NCBI GenBank assembly: GCA_004335835.1
Contig: RWJK01001428.1
Coordinates: 1-60,993, forward strand
Origin: Scenedesmus sp. ARA3
Lineage: Eukaryota; Chlorophyta; Chlorophyceae; Sphaeropleales; Scenedesmaceae
Reading direction: 5' to 3'
Length of the DNA stretch: 60,993 bases
Of the stretch, positions 44,261 to 57,696 are shown piece after piece. The notes under the pieces were generated by a model. It searched no databases. It worked only from the letters and a program-made list of their open reading frames with translations, and was not told where the DNA came from. Position 1 is the first letter of the stretch; each line of letters starts with the position of its first letter. The position numbers and the translations under genes are program-made.

Positions 44261-45595
44261 ATGCGCGGGGCGGAGCTACATGCGAAGCTCAGTTTAGTGC
44301 AGCAGCTGAAGACGCTGAGCAAGCAGCATGAACAGGTGCTGCAGGCCTTCGAACGTAAGGTCGAGGAAAAGCTGCAAGAGGCTGCTCGCCAGGGCGCAGG
44401 CAGTGCAGGGAAGCGCATGGGAGCACCGCTACATGCCGAGGGCCCGGAAGCAAAGCGGCAGCGGCAGCTAGCTGAGCGGGACAACCGCAAGAAGCAAATC
44501 TGGGTGGGTACTGCTGCTGCTGCTGTGCTGTGTGCAGTGCAGTGCAGCTTGGGAGTTTGCTGCCATGTATGCAGCAGGGTGCTGCCACACAACCAGCAGC
44601 TGCACTGCAGCTTGGGCATGCAAGCAGTGCACCAGGTCGTTTACATCCTGCAGCAGCAGCTGCTGCAGCGCCAGCAGTGGCATCCTGCACTGTTTGCGGC
44701 GTGCGCACATGCACACTTGTGCACACTCACGCCCTCAGCCGCTGCGTGCTGCTGCTCGCCCCGCCGCAACGCTACTCCACCATCAACAAAATATCTATTA
44801 TATCAGGACGAGATCATCAAGATTGTGGAGAAGATCCGCAAGAACCCCAAGAGCGAGGCGTTCCGGATGCCGGTGGACCCTGTGAAGCTCAAGATCCCGG
44901 ATTACCCCAACATCATCCACTTGTGAGTGGCCAGCAGCAGGGTTAAGGCTGGTTTTGGGTTGAGTGGGGTTTTGAGTGATGCCGGTGAACCCTGTGCGGC
45001 TCAGGATATCGGATTACCGCAACGTCAGCCGCATGTGAGTGGCCAGCAGCAGGTTTCAGGCTAGTTTGGGGTCAAAGTGGGGCTGAGTGGGGTTTTAAGC
45101 GGTGCCGGTGGACCCTGTGAGGCTCAAGATATTGGATCACCTTAACTTCAGCCACATGTGAGTGGCCAGCAGCAGGGTTTAGGCTGGTTTGAGGGTTGAG
45201 TGGGGTTTGAGTGATGCCGTTGGACCCTGTGCGGCTCGTGATCCGGATAACTTGTTTCAAACCCCAATATCAGTCACTTGGGGGTGGCCGGCAGTAGTTT
45301 CATTGCCGGAGTTTGTGTTTGACGCGATTTCCAGCAACTGCCTGCAGCGCACATGCTGTCCTGCGAGTTGTGCACTTAAGGCTATGCTGTGTCTGCACGT
45401 TGTGTCACAATGGGTCACACAATGTGTCATTCGGCACATTGTTATGCCCGCCACTACTTTGATCGTCCCACCACACAGAAGCGGCTAGCACACCTTGCTG
45501 CACTTCCTGGCACCGCGGCTGTTTCTTGTTATCACACTTGCCGCCCCATGGACATCGCCACGGTGCTGCACCATCTGCCACACACTCCGCACTGA

Positions 45596-45636
<41 letters not shown>

Positions 45637-45981
45637 CAAATTTTGTTGCTGTTGCAGCCCCATGGACATCGGCACCGTGCTGCGCAAGCTGCGCAGCCAG
45701 CCGCGCGGCTACAGCATGCCGTTTGAGGTAGCTCAGGACATGCGGCAGATCTGGATCAACTGCCGCACCTACAACGGCGCAACGCACCCGGTCACGGGCT
45801 GCGCCAATGTGCTGAGTGAGAATTTTGAGAAGGCCTGGGGGCAGGCCAACATTGAGCACAAGTGGCAGGTGGAGGTCAAGCGCGAGGAGCGCGAGGAGCA
45901 GGTGGGCTGGGCGGCGGGCTGGGTGGAGGGCTTGGCAGTGGGCGGGGTGGCGGGCAGCAGCGGCAGCAGCAGCAGCATGGA

Positions 45982-46015
<34 letters not shown>

Positions 46016-47636
46016 CACAGGCGGGGGTCGCAGCAGCCTGCGCGGCGCTGTTGTGGTGGTCTGCAAGGAACCGCTGCCCGGATGCTTTACAGGGGAGACC
46101 AGCTAGGCAGCAGCAGCAGCAGCGGCAGCAGCAGCTGTAGCTACCAGCCGGCAGCTCCTGTGTGCGTTGTGTATTCAAGGTATATAATGTGACAGCCACT
46201 GCTCTGCTGTGACGTGGCACCACACTCCTGCGTTATTCTGCGCTTGCTGACTCCTGCTGTTGTGCGTCCTCCTGCCGCTGCTCCTGTGGCTTGTTACAAC
46301 CTGTTATAACAGGCGTTTGCTGAGCGCGGCCCTGAGCGCGGCCCTGAGGACGGCGCTGGCGATGACGACCTGGTCATGCAGCTGCGGCCCGTAACTGCTC
46401 TTACATCAAAGGCTTTGAGCTGCGCATGCATGCTTTTGGCTGGTTTCAACACACACGCTCCCTCGGCCTACCTACATTGTCAGTGTGACGCGCGCTTGCT
46501 GACTCCAGCTGCTGCTTGTCCTGCTGCTGCCCGCTGTGGTGTCATAACTTCTGTTATAACGCTCAAAATAACAGGCTTTTGCGGAGCGCGGCCCTGAGGA
46601 CGGCGCTGGCGACGACGACCTGGTCACGCAGCTGCGCTCGCGGCGCAACATGCTGGGCGACCTCATCGCAGCAAAGGACCTGCAGGTGGGCCGGGTCGCA
46701 GGGTTCTGGGATTGTAGGGTTTCAGGGTATGGGGGTCTCAGGAGGTTTAGGGTTTGCGCTGCCCTGGCGCTTGCCTCAGCATCAATGCCTGCCTGCCTGC
46801 CTGCCTGCCCGTTTTTGCCCCAAACTTCAAATTCACAGACCACAGACCACCCCAGGATTTCCTGCCTCCCTGGTTTGGCTGCTTGCACTCCCACAGTGCT
46901 GCTGTTCTCACAGGCGTTGCTCTTATTGCCATTGCAGGGGAGCCTGCCGCCTGGTGCTCTAGGGGAGCTGGCGCCTGACAGGGACATGACCTTTGAGGAG
47001 AAGCGCAAGCTGAGCGCACACATCGCCAGCGTGCCTGGGGAGAAGCTGGCTGCGGTGCTGGACATCATTGAGGAGGCAGAGGTGGGTTGTAGAAGAGTTT
47101 TTCAAAGGGTTTATGTCTCAGATGTGTGGGGTGTGCTGAGGAGCTGAGTGCTCACATTGCTAGCGTGCCTGGAGAGAAGCTGGCTGCGGTGCTGGACATC
47201 ATTGAGGAGGCAGAGGTGGGGTAGGGTTTTACTTTCCAATGGGTTTAAGGGTTTTAGAGGTGTCGGGGGTTCACTGTCTGCATGCATCACCAGCGTGCCT
47301 GGAGAGAAGCTGGCTGCAGTGCTGGACATCATTGAGGAGGCAGAGGTGGGTGTCAGGTTTTTCGTAGGTTCAGGGGGTTTTGGGGTTCGCTGGGATCAAG
47401 GGGGCAGCTGTCTGCTTGCATCACCAGCGTGCCTTGGAAGAAGCTGGCGGCGGAGCTGGACATCATTGAGGAGGCAGAGGTGGGTTTTTGAGTTTCAGGA
47501 CTAAGAAGGTCAAATGTTGGGTGTAGGATTGCTGGGATTGTGCACAGCAGGAAGCTCATCTTCTGCTATGCCTTGACTTTATGCCCTTTGACAGAAGAAT
47601 GGGTTTGCATGCTCAAGCTGGTCATGTGCTGCAACA

Positions 47637-47672
<36 letters not shown>

Positions 47673-47745
47673 GACCTGCCATCTGACGATGGCGGCAACG
47701 AGCGCGAGCTGGACATGGACGCCCTCAACAACATGTGCTGACACA

Positions 47746-47778
<33 letters not shown>

Positions 47779-48347
47779 CGTTGTTGTGTCCTTTTAGGAC
47801 CTGCCATCTGATGAAGGCGGCAACGAGCGCGAGCTGGACATGGACGCGCTTCACAACATGTGCTGACACGCCTGCTGCTGCTGCTGCTGCCGCCCGTTGT
47901 TATGTTTGTTTAGGACCTGCCTTCTGACGACGGCGGCAACGAGCGCGAGCTGGACATGGATGCGCTCAACAACGCGACGCTGTGGAAGCTGAAAGCATAC
48001 GTGGACGGCGTGCTGACAGCGACAACAGGTGGGCTGAGCCATGGTGTGCTCAGATCTCGTGATCGGAACAACTGATCAAATCATGTGGATATACTGGTCA
48101 GTGCACGCTGATGATACGCTTGAATCAGGGCGGGCCAACTGCGACGATGCAGGGGTGCATGTATCGGTGGTGTCGTTGCAGTGACAGATCGCCTGAGCCG
48201 ATCGCATGTTTGATCAGATGCAATCTGATCAGATCTCACGGCACTGAGGACGCATGCAAGCTACGGTGCTTGGGACCTGCTATGCTGAGCAGGCTAGGGC
48301 GATTGCCTGCCACATCAGCTGTGTGTTCTGTTATGCTGCTGCTGCTG

Positions 48348-48399
<52 letters not shown>

Positions 48400-49649
48400 A
48401 GGCCCTCCTCCTAAGAAGACAGCAGCCAACCGCAGCAGCGCAGGCGGCGCGCCCACCAAGCACGCCCCAGTAGCAGCAGCAGCAGCGCCAGCAGCAGTAG
48501 CAGCAGCAATGCCGGTGCCAACCGTACCGCCTGCAGGTGCAGGTGTACCGCCTCCGGCAGCAGTCATGGCACCCCCACCCCCAGGAGCTGTCGGCATAAA
48601 GCCCGAACCAGCAGCAGCAGCAGCAGTAGGGGCAGCGGAGCAGCAGCAGCCAGGCAGCGCAGCAGCAGGAGCGCCTGCTGCTGCAGCACCCGGCCAGCAG
48701 CAGCAGCAGCAGCTGCCGCCGCCGCAGCAGCAGCAGCAGGCGCAGCCGCAACAGCAGCAGCAGCAGCAGGCGGACTCGCCGCAGGAGTCGGGAGGGGCTT
48801 CTGCTGATAATGAGGTGGTTGCATCTACTGCTCCAGCTGGCGGCATGCGCGGGCTGCCATCTCACATGCTGGGCGATGCATGCACGGTGGCGCAGTCGGG
48901 CACAAACGCACGGCCAAGCGCCTTTGTCAAGTCGAAACCGCGGGTGAGTGTGGCCCCGCGACGCGAAGTCATGTTTGGCAACAGTTTCTGTGCAGCGGCA
49001 GGTGTTTGTGTGCATCGGCTCCTTCATAGTGCTTGGTTGCTGGGCACAAGTCCTTGACGTCGACGCTCGTGGGGTTAAGCAGCAGGCTACGTTTCTGTGT
49101 GTTGCACCAGCAAGCGACTTGTACTGGTCTTTTGATCACCTGCTGCAGCTGCCGCTGTTTCCCCATCCTTGCATATGGTATGCGCAGGCGCTGTTGCGGG
49201 CCTGGCGCTGCTGCTCGTGTTTGTGTGTTCAACCATTGGCTGATCACCTGCCACCGCCGCTGCTGCTGCTGTGTCTGTAGGCGCCGCTGCCGCCTGGTGT
49301 TGCTGGTGGTGACAATCAAAAGGGCGGTGGAGGGCCCACCGGCATGGATGTAGATGACGTCAACGACGATTGGGCAGCACTCACCAAGGGTGATGAGCCA
49401 GCAGCAGCAGCAGCCCCAGCAGCAGCAGACGCAGCAGAAGCACCAGCAGCAGCAGATGCGGCAGCAGCACCAGCAGCAGACGCAGCAGCAGCAGCAGTTG
49501 AAGCTAGGCAGGAGCCTGGCAGCAGCGGCGGAGATGCTGCTGCTGCTGCTGAGGGTGCCGCTGCTGCTCCTGCTGCTGCTGCTGCTGGGGGTGCTGCTGC
49601 TGGTGTGAAGCAGGAGCCTGCAGCAGCAGCAGCAGCTGATGGCAGCGCC

Positions 49650-49681
<32 letters not shown>

Positions 49682-51030
49682 GGGTGGTGGTGCTGCTGCT
49701 GCTGCCGACATGTGGGACGAGTTTGCTGAAAAGGCGAAGCAGGAAGAGGAGAAGCTGCAGAAGCAGCGGGAAGAGGAGCAGCAGGTGCGGCCGCTCACTT
49801 TGTTCCTTTTTTTTTTGGAATTCAATCCAACATGGCTTCTGATGTCCTGTTCCTGCTCTGGTCGGCAGCAGGAGGAGCAGGCACGGTCTCTATGTGAAGT
49901 TAGTGCTTTGTTGCCGCCTGTCTGAAGCATGCTGGTGGCAAATTGACCCACGTGCAGCGAGCCTGCGTGCCCCTTTGTTTTGGCCCTTTCCTTACCTCTT
50001 TGTACCTGCCGCTACTGCTGCTGCTGCTGCTGCTGCTGCAGCGCAAGGCTGCTGAGGAAGAGGCTCGCAAGCAGCAGGAGGAGGAGCAGCGGCAAAAGGT
50101 GCGGCATGGTCGCAGGGCAGCGTAGTACCAGGAGTTCCAAGATAGCTAGCTGCATTCTCGCTCTGAAAATATTAGGGGCGTAGACAGCAGGGGGAGGAGC
50201 AGCGGCAAAAGGTGCGGCAGCAGGGCAAAATGCAGAGCTAGAACGTGTGCTGAGCAGCAGGGCGGGGTCGTGTGGCAGACATTGCTGATCTGTTGGGCGC
50301 AGCAGCAGCACGGCAAATTGCGATGCAGAGTCTTGTGCACTGCAGCAGCAGCAGCAGCAGCACTGCTCATTCATTCTAGTCCCAGTCACCCACTCTCTGA
50401 ATGTCAACACATCACATTTATCACTTTCCTGCAGGAGCTTGAGCTGCAGCAGCAGCAGTGTTGCCTGCATGTACATGCTCATGGAATCTTTTGCTCAACC
50501 TGCATATGCATTACTATGCCTGCCTGCAGGAGCTGGAGCTGCAGCAGCAGCAGGAGCAGCGCAAGCAGGCCACCGCGCAGGAGCTGGCGGCGCAGGGCGG
50601 CCCCAGTGGGGCTGTTGCTGAGAACGCTGCCGCTTTGCTTCTTACAATTTTGCATTGTGCACTCCTGCAGGAGCTGGAGCTGCAGCAGCAGCAGGAGCAG
50701 TGCTTGCTCATTCGTTATTTCCCTCCTAATCACCTCGAATCACTCTTTCTATACCTATTGTCATGCCTGCAGGAGTTGGAGCAGCAGCAGCAGCAGGAGC
50801 AGCGCAAGCAGGCCACGGCGCAGGAGCTGGCGGCGCAGGGCGGCCCCAGTGGGGCTGTTGCTGAGAATGCTGCCGTGCTGCAGGAGATGGACAGGCTCAT
50901 GGGAGGGGCGGGCGAGGGCGGGGGTGGTGATAATGGCGGGGATAATGTGGCGATGGAGGTTGATGGGGATGACGAGGATGATGACGATGAGGATGGGGGG
51001 GCGGCGGATGATGGCGCTGGCTTTGATTAA
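44261..51030 (+). CDS. BET/GTE-type bromodomain protein (one bromodomain plus NET domain)
   Basis: Nuclear reader of acetylated histones and probable transcription co-regulator. Exon model 44261-44503, 44807-44922, 45658-45901, 46575-46685, 46938-47081, 47914-48028, 48402-48943, 49281-49784, 50042-50098 and 50773-51030; phases close, 777 aa. The bromodomain carries FRMPVDPVKLKIPDYPNIIH, FPMDIGTVLRKL and IWINCRTYNGATHPVTG; the acetyl-lysine-contacting Asn of YN is present. The NET domain reads MTFEEKRKLSAHIASVPGEK, LAAVLDIIEEAE, then NERELDMDALNNATLWKLKA. An Ala/Pro/Gln-rich region, a charged helix (KAKQEEEKLQKQREEEQ...) and an acidic tail (DGDDEDDDDEDGG...) complete it. One bromodomain plus NET matches plant GTE proteins; animal BETs have two bromodomains. 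Confidence 0.92.
44980..45290 (+). repeat. Three donor-side copies of BET exon 2
   Basis: Copies of the bromodomain segment VDPVKLKIPDYPNIIHL and its GTGAGT donor lie near 44983-45035, 45103-45160 and 45213-45285. The period is about 113 bp and divergence increases away from the true exon end at 44922. Confidence 0.88.
45540..45590 (+). repeat. Acceptor-side copy of BET exon 3
   Basis: CCCATGGACATCGCCACGGTGCTG (PMDIATVL) lies about 118 bp upstream of the true exon, followed by a CTG tract. Confidence 0.8.
46313..46390 (+). repeat. Acceptor-side copy of BET exon 4
   Basis: AACAG plus FAERGPE...DGAGDDDLVMQLRP lies about 260 bp upstream of the true exon at 46575. It contains an internal duplication of GAGCGCGGCCCT. 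Confidence 0.85.
47145..47490 (+). repeat. Three donor-side copies of BET exon 5 (NET domain)
   Basis: ASVPGEKLAAVLDIIEEAE plus GTGGG recurs with ends at about 47217, 47346 and 47482 after the true donor at 47082. The period is about 130-136 bp. Confidence 0.92.
47640..47880 (+). repeat. Two acceptor-side copies of BET exon 6
   Basis: DLPSD(D/E)GGNERELDMDAL is repeated from about 47671 and 47799 before the true exon at 47914. Each copy is bounded by a (CTG)n run. Confidence 0.9.
48351..48401 (+). repeat. (CTG)n tract abutting the BET exon 7 acceptor
   Basis: About 16 CTG units end in CTGCAG|GCCC at the start of exon 7. Confidence 0.92.
50100..50772 (+). repeat. Copies of BET exons 9 and 10 junctions
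   Basis: The exon 9 tail (EEEQRQK plus GTGCGG) is repeated near 50190-50218. Exon 10 starts (CTGCAG plus ELELQQQQ) recur near 50435, 50530 and 50671 before the true exon at 50773. The 50530 copy is long and includes KQATAQELAAQGGPSGAVAE. Confidence 0.85.
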
Positions 51031-51260
51031 ACTAGCAGCATCAGTGGCGGCGGCGGCTGCTGCTACAGCGGCGGCGTCTACATCATCAGCAGCAGCAGGA
51101 GCGGCGGCGGCGATGAGGACGGTGACGGGGCAGCAGATGACGGTGTGGGCTTCGACTGAAGGTTGAAGATCGAAGCAGCAGCAGCAGCAGCACTCCAATA
51201 ACCTCGGCGCTGATGATGAGGGCGGTGTGCAGCAGATGATGGCGCTGGCTTTGACTGACG
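51031..51260 (+). repeat. Two copies of the BET acidic C-terminal end beyond the stop
   Basis: GCAGATGACGGTGTGGGCTT...TGA (about 51126-51158) and GCAGATGATGGCGCTGGCTT...TGA (about 51229-51258) repeat the final codons ADDGAGFD-stop. Confidence 0.82.
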
Positions 51261-53667
51261 ATTGCAGTAGCAGGGGCGATGGCGGCTGCAGCACCATTGA
51301 TGCGCTGAACAAGTGTTGCTGGTGGCCGCTGGTTACAGGTCTTCGGCCGGCAGAACACACCTCACCCGCCGCCAGTGTTAGTGGCTCGTTGTCGGCCGTT
51401 TGCAGCATATACACAGCAGGGGTGCAGTGCATAGGGGCTGGCGGGTTGGGTGGCTGGCGGGTTGGGTGGCAAACTTTTTTATCTCCTACTTGAGCTGCAG
51501 CTGTTAGCCGCAACTAGCAGCAGATGTCGACGCTGGGGAGGCGGCGGGTTGTGTTAAGGTCCTAGGGTTTGCAGGCGTGGCGGCGGTTGACGTATCCAGG
51601 GTGGATGCTCTTTGTGTAGGCAGGCGGGATATTCTTCTTTCTCTGTTTCGAGTCGTAAAGTTGTGCGGCGGCACGGGTGGCACGCTGCGCAGCTGTCAGG
51701 TGATGTGGTGTGTTTGCGTGCATGCGTTTGAATTGACTCTGCTGTCGGCTTCCTGCAGCAGCAGCAGCAGCAGCAGCAGCTGCTGTGGCATGCGGCGTGC
51801 GACACGGCGTGCTGTGGCTGCTGCCTGTGCTTCTCTTGCACCTGTGATGGGCTGGGCGTGTGTGGTGTCGTGGCAACTACAAATGCAGCAGCAGTTGCAG
51901 CTCTAGGAGGCATACGCATTTTGCCGTTTTGACATGCCGCCAGCGTGTGTTTGGATATGCGTTTAGCTGTGCTGTCCTGTTTCCACACACAGCAGCGGCA
52001 GCAATGCTGCCTTGTGCCTGGGGTCGTTGCACAGCCTTTTTGCGTCTAGGCTAACACTTTGCCTGCAGCTGAGGCATGCAATATGTTGAGTACCTGCCCA
52101 CAGCCGCCATTGTGTTATTGGAGTACGCCTGCAGTCTGATGGCAGCTGCCTATGTTGCAGCAGTCAGTCTGCTGCATCGCACCTGCCTTCTGCTTGCCCT
52201 GTCAGCTCTGAACACCCTATGGCGTGCCTAGCGCCGGTTGCAGCCCTGTCGCGGCGCGTCTTGCATGGTGGACGTGTTGGCTAAAGTGGCATTTGGAGCA
52301 GCTCCTGAGCGTAAGCAAGCCAGCAAAGCATTGCATAGCGTAGCGTAGCACCAGAGCTCTGGCTGCCGTTGTGTGGCGTGACCGCGTGCACGCGCTGTGC
52401 GCTGTCGCTGTGTGCACGTGCTGTGGGATGTTTGCTCTTGAGTTGGCTGGTGGACGGCGTGCATGATGATGATGCTGGTGGACTACATCGCATGGTTGGT
52501 TGTTGGGAGGTGCGTTGTCTGCTGCTGTGTCTTTCACACAGGAGCGTCGCCCATGGCCAGCTGTTGCAGGCTGCGCTGCAATGCAGGTTCTCGTTACTGC
52601 TGCAAAACTGCTGTGCAACAGCTTGCTCTCAGCATTTGCCCTGCAGTGCAGAAGCGCTTGCTCAGCGGCTGCTGCTACTGCTGCTTGTTGGCCAGTGCGT
52701 GCTTTGCAAGCAGACCCAGTGGATGGCATATCTGCTGAAGCCGGCAGGGTTTGTGTGTGCAGCTTCGGCTTGCGGCTGCCCTGTCATGCATCTGCAGCTC
52801 TGCCAAAAGCGCATTCACGCTGCAGTGTGGCGGCTGCTGTGTCGTGCATTTGTGGCCGCTGCTGCACCAGCTGCAATGCTGGGAGGCCGGCAGGGTGCCT
52901 GCAATCTCACGACATATGCTGCCTGGTAACACAATGATCTTGGTGGCATGATCTGTAGCGTCCACTCACATATGCTAGGGCCTCAATGGAGCGAACATGC
53001 AAAACCAGTAGGATGAGCGCGGCCCACCAGCCCTGCAATGACCTGCAGCTTTTCAAACTGCAGTGCTGAGTGCTGGGCCACGGCTCAACTGGCAGCTGAC
53101 TGGGCTGCTGCTTGCTTTGGTCACAGAGCACCACCGCTTGCACCTCGAGCCCCGTGCTCCGTTACGGCTTCAGCAGGTTACCCATGCGATCCGATTCATA
53201 ACGCGTCCACGCCACCAGCCCTGCATCCCACAGGAGCAGAAGCACTGCGTTGCAACGGCGTTGCTGCTGCTGTGGCTGCATGCTCAGGGTGGATGGATTA
53301 CAGAAATGCAGTTCATCTTGAGCCGCTGCAAGTGCACTTCATTCAAGGAAACGTATTGTTACTGGCACATACCTGTGTCGCTGGCAGCGTCACTGCCTGT
53401 TAGTCAGGTGTCACCCAACCCCTGCAACGACAGCTCTGAAAACAGCACAGCCGTGTATCGCGCTGTTACCTACATGACATCGTGATCTGTCACGCAAGGC
53501 AGTTTCAGCAGCCGATATACCGCCTGCAAACACTGGGATTGCTGCTGCCAACAGCACTGTAGCTGTTGTGTCAAGCCAGGTGTGCAAGACTGAAAGTCGA
53601 GTGCACTATAACTTAACTACCACTAAACAAGTACCCATTCAAGGTATTTCGGAGCAAAGGGAGCGCC
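51261..53667. other. Intergenic region, no gene recognised
   Basis: Several Cys/Ala-rich open frames exist (for example 52369-52929), but they show no domain and overlap on both strands. A CAG run lies at about 51757-51780. I support no gene here. Confidence 0.4.
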
Positions 53668-54249
53668 ATGCCTGGAGCCAAGAAGCCCTCCGTGCTTGAC
53701 GTGGTGCACAGGTGATCAGCGTGCATGCATGCCCAGGCTTTTTAAACACAGCTGATCTGCATTATTGTGTCCGTTAAATGACGACGTTGCCGCTTTGCCA
53801 TGCATTTCCGGCACTGCATGCATCTCCAGTTGATGTTCTGCTGCCTGCTGTACAGCTCGCCTGCAGCTGCATCCTCTGCGCCAGCAGCAGCTGCATGAAA
53901 GCATCTTTTACGTCAAATCTCGCCTAATTGACGTACGAAACCGCTTGCAGGACGTGCAAGCAGGTGGTTGAGCTGCACCCAGGCATCAGCATCAACCAGC
54001 AGGCAGTGCAGCAGTATGCAGCCCAGCTGGACGCAGCAGCAGTGAAGGCAGCGGGCGCCAAGGGAAACCTATTCCCCATCAAGTTTGACAGCTTGGAGGC
54101 AGAGGTGCGATGAACAACAAAGCAGTAGGCTCACATAATAGTGTCAGATGTAGTGGCCTGCTAGGAATGGTTGTTCCCATAAAGTTCGAGAGCTTGGAAG
54201 CAGAGGTGTGCTGATCAGAAATGGGTACGAGTGTAGCAGGGTGTTTCAT

Positions 54250-54283
<34 letters not shown>

Positions 54284-55320
54284 GCATTTGACAGCACGGA
54301 GGCAGAGGTGTGATGAATAGCAAAGCAGTAGGTCCACATGATAGTTAGCAGGTGTCCTGACTGAGGTGACTTGCAGAGCATGAGCAATGTGTGTTCACTT
54401 GCTCTCCCTCCCCTGTCTGCCGTGCACTGCCATGTATCAGAACAAATTGTCTCTGTCGGTCTTGCGTTATATCATGTTATTTATATTTTGGAATATCTGC
54501 TGCAGGTGACCTTCCTGTGCCTGTACCACCTCCTGTCTTTCGGCAGCGGCTATGACAGCTGCTGCAGGCCAATACACGTTTGTTTCAGCCACCACAATAG
54601 TGTCACTTACGTTACATTTTATTGGTATATCTGTTACATGCTGCAGGTGACCTTCCTGTGCCTGTACCACCTGCTGTCCTTTGGCAGCGGCCATGAGCAG
54701 CTGCTGCAGGCCAATACACTTTTGCCCCGGCCACCACAATGATGTCACTTATGTTATATTGTGCTTGTTACAACTTTGTTACATGCTGCAGGTGACCTTC
54801 CTGTGCCTGTACCACCTGCTGTCTTTCGGCAGCGGCTACGAGCAGCTGCTGCAGGCCAATGCGCGTTTGCCCCAGCCACCACAAAATGTCACTTTTGTTA
54901 TGTTGTTACAATTTTGTTACAGGCTGCAGGTGACCTTCCTGTGCCTGTACCACCTGCTGTCGTTTGGCAGCGGCTATGAGCAGCTGCTGCAGGCCAATTC
55001 ACGTTTGTCCCAGGCACCACAATAACGTCACTTACGTTACATGTTATTGTTATATCTGTCACATGACTGCAGGTGACCTTCCTGTGCCTGTACCACCTGC
55101 TGTCCTTTGGCAGCGGCTATGAGCAGCTGCTGCAGGCCAGCAGCGCACGGCGCGGCGCAGCTGAGACGATCCAGTACGGCTGCTTTGGGCTGGCACTGTC
55201 AGCAAAGAGGTGAGCAAGTGTTTGGTGGTGGCAGCAGCAGCTAGCAGCAGTACGAGACGATCCAATATGGCTGCTTTGGGCTGGCACTGTCAGCAAAGAG
55301 GTGAGCATGTGTTTGGTGGT

Positions 55321-55363
<43 letters not shown>

Positions 55364-55660
55364 CGAGATGATCCAATACGGCTGCTTCGGGCTTGCACTG
55401 TCAGCAAAGAGGTCAGCAAGTGTCTGGTGGCAGCAGCAACAGCAGCAGCTAGCAGCAGCAACGCACGGCGCAGTGCAGCAGAGATGATGTAGTATGGCTG
55501 CTTTGGGCTGGCACTGCCAGCAATGAGGTATGCAAGATCAATGAGGAACAGCAGCAGCAGCAGCAGCAGCAGCAAGCTAAACGCTTTTCGTGACCTGGTT
55601 GGCACCCTTCACCACCTAGCACGTGCATAGCCCTTGAACCACCATGCATTTCTGCCGGTA

Positions 55661-55691
<31 letters not shown>

Positions 55692-56357
55692 GTCAGGCTT
55701 GACGCACCCTGGATGGTGGCGTTCACCCCCTACCACGTGCACAGCCCCTGAACAACCATACAACCCGGTCTGTGACGCTGCTGCTGCTGCTGCTGCTGCA
55801 GGCTTGACGCGCCCTGGATGGTGGCGTTCACCCCCTACCATGTGCACAGTGCATTCGGCATTGACTCAAAAGTCGAAGAGGAGTTGCAGCCGGGCATCAC
55901 CATCAGCAAGCCGGTGAGGGTTTTGGGCGCTGTTGCTAAACCCTTGGGTGTGCGTGGGAGCGGTTGAGGGTTTAGGGACGTGCAGCTGCAGCCAGGCATC
56001 AACATCAGCAAGCCGGTGAGGGTTTGAACCAGGGCCGTTGCTAAACCCTTGGGCGGGCAGGTTGGGTGTGCGTGGAAGCGGTTGAGGGTTTAGGGGCGTG
56101 CGGCATCGAGTCGAAAGTGGAGGAGCAGCTGCAGTCAGGCATCACCATCAGCAAGCCGGTGAGGGTTTAGAAAGGCTGTGCTAAAACCTGGGAGGGGAAG
56201 TTCGGTGTATACAACATGCGTTGATCCGTGCGTCTGTTGCACTGCTCGCCATGTCAGCAAGGTGTCCAATCTCTGTTGCTGCTGGCTTATAGCAGCTTTG
56301 GGCCTTCAAGATGCTGGGATAGTAGCACTGACAGAAACTCGCGGCGGCGCTGCTGCT

Positions 56358-56402
<45 letters not shown>

Positions 56403-57658
56403 GCCAGGGTCCGCTGGCGCCGCTGGCTGCTGCCATCCAGTCTGCTGTGGTTCAGGCTGGCAAGGAGCTGCAGGGCTTAGGGTTCAAGAGCTTAGGCGCT
56501 TTTGTGCTGGAGCATCTGGACGGCCAGAAAAAGGCGGGGTGAGTGGGTCTGGGTTTGAAAACAGTTGGGTGCAGCTTCTTTGTGGACGTTTGTAGGGGTT
56601 GATGATTGCGATGAGCGAGTCTTGGTGGGTTCAGGCTGTCAGAGTTTTGGCGCGTTTGTGCTCGACCATCTGGACAGCTGGGAAAAGGAGGGGTGAGTTT
56701 GTCTGTCTGGGGCTTCATGGCAATAATTTAATGCAGCTGTGTGGCTGTGCTTGGGGTTTGTGTTTGCGAAGATCAAGTATTGCTGGGCTTAGGGTTACAA
56801 GAGCTTTGGCGCGTTTGTGCTGGATCATCTGGATGGGCAGAAAAAGGCGGGGTGAGTCCGCCTTGAGTTTGCACAACAATTGAGCACAGCTTCTTTGTTG
56901 ACAGTTGGGGGTTGATGATTACGAAGGGCACGTTTTTCCAGGAGCACCAGCAACAGCAGCAGCGGCGGCCATTGTTTTGCTTACCTATGCCTTTGCTGCT
57001 CCTCGCTTTGCTTTGCGCGCTGCAGGCTGCCGCTACTGCTGCCTCGCTGGTCGAAGAACTTGCAGGCAGCTTCCCTGGCTTCCAAGATGAAGGACTCTCC
57101 ACAGCAGCAGACCCAGCAGCAGCTCATCTGTTGACCTGTGCCTGCACTGTTCTTGTGCTGCAGGTTGCCTGCCAATGCCGCGTCACTGGTCGAAGAGCTT
57201 GCAGGCAGCTTCCCTGGCTTCCAAGATGAAGCACTGCTCACAGCAGCAGCAGCAGCAGCACCAGCAGCAGCAGCTCGTTATCTGACCTGTGACTGAACTT
57301 CTCTTGTGCTGCAGTCTACCTGCTACTGCTGCCTCTCTGGTGGAAGAGCTCGCGGAGAGCTTCCCTGGCTTCCAGGATGAAGCACTCTCCACAAAAGCAG
57401 ACCCAGCAGCAGCTCGTGTGCTGACCTGTGCCGTTGCTCTTGTGCTGCAGGCTCCATGCCACTGCTGCCTTGCTGGTTGAGGAGCTCGCTGACAGCTTCC
57501 CTGGCACCAGGTGCACCCCACTGTGCTCTGAGACTGTGCCAAACACTGTTACTACTTGTGTGCTTCGGCTCTTGTGCTGCAGGCTACCTGCCACTGCTGC
57601 TTCTCTGGTTGAAGAGCTTGCGGATAGCTTCCCTGGCTTTCAAGATGAAGCACTGCTC

Positions 57659-57696
<38 letters not shown>

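Noticed and set aside
52369..52929. Plus-strand 186-codon open frame
   Set aside because: Cys/Ala-rich, with overlapping open frames on both strands and no recognisable motif; likely chance in GC-rich sequence.
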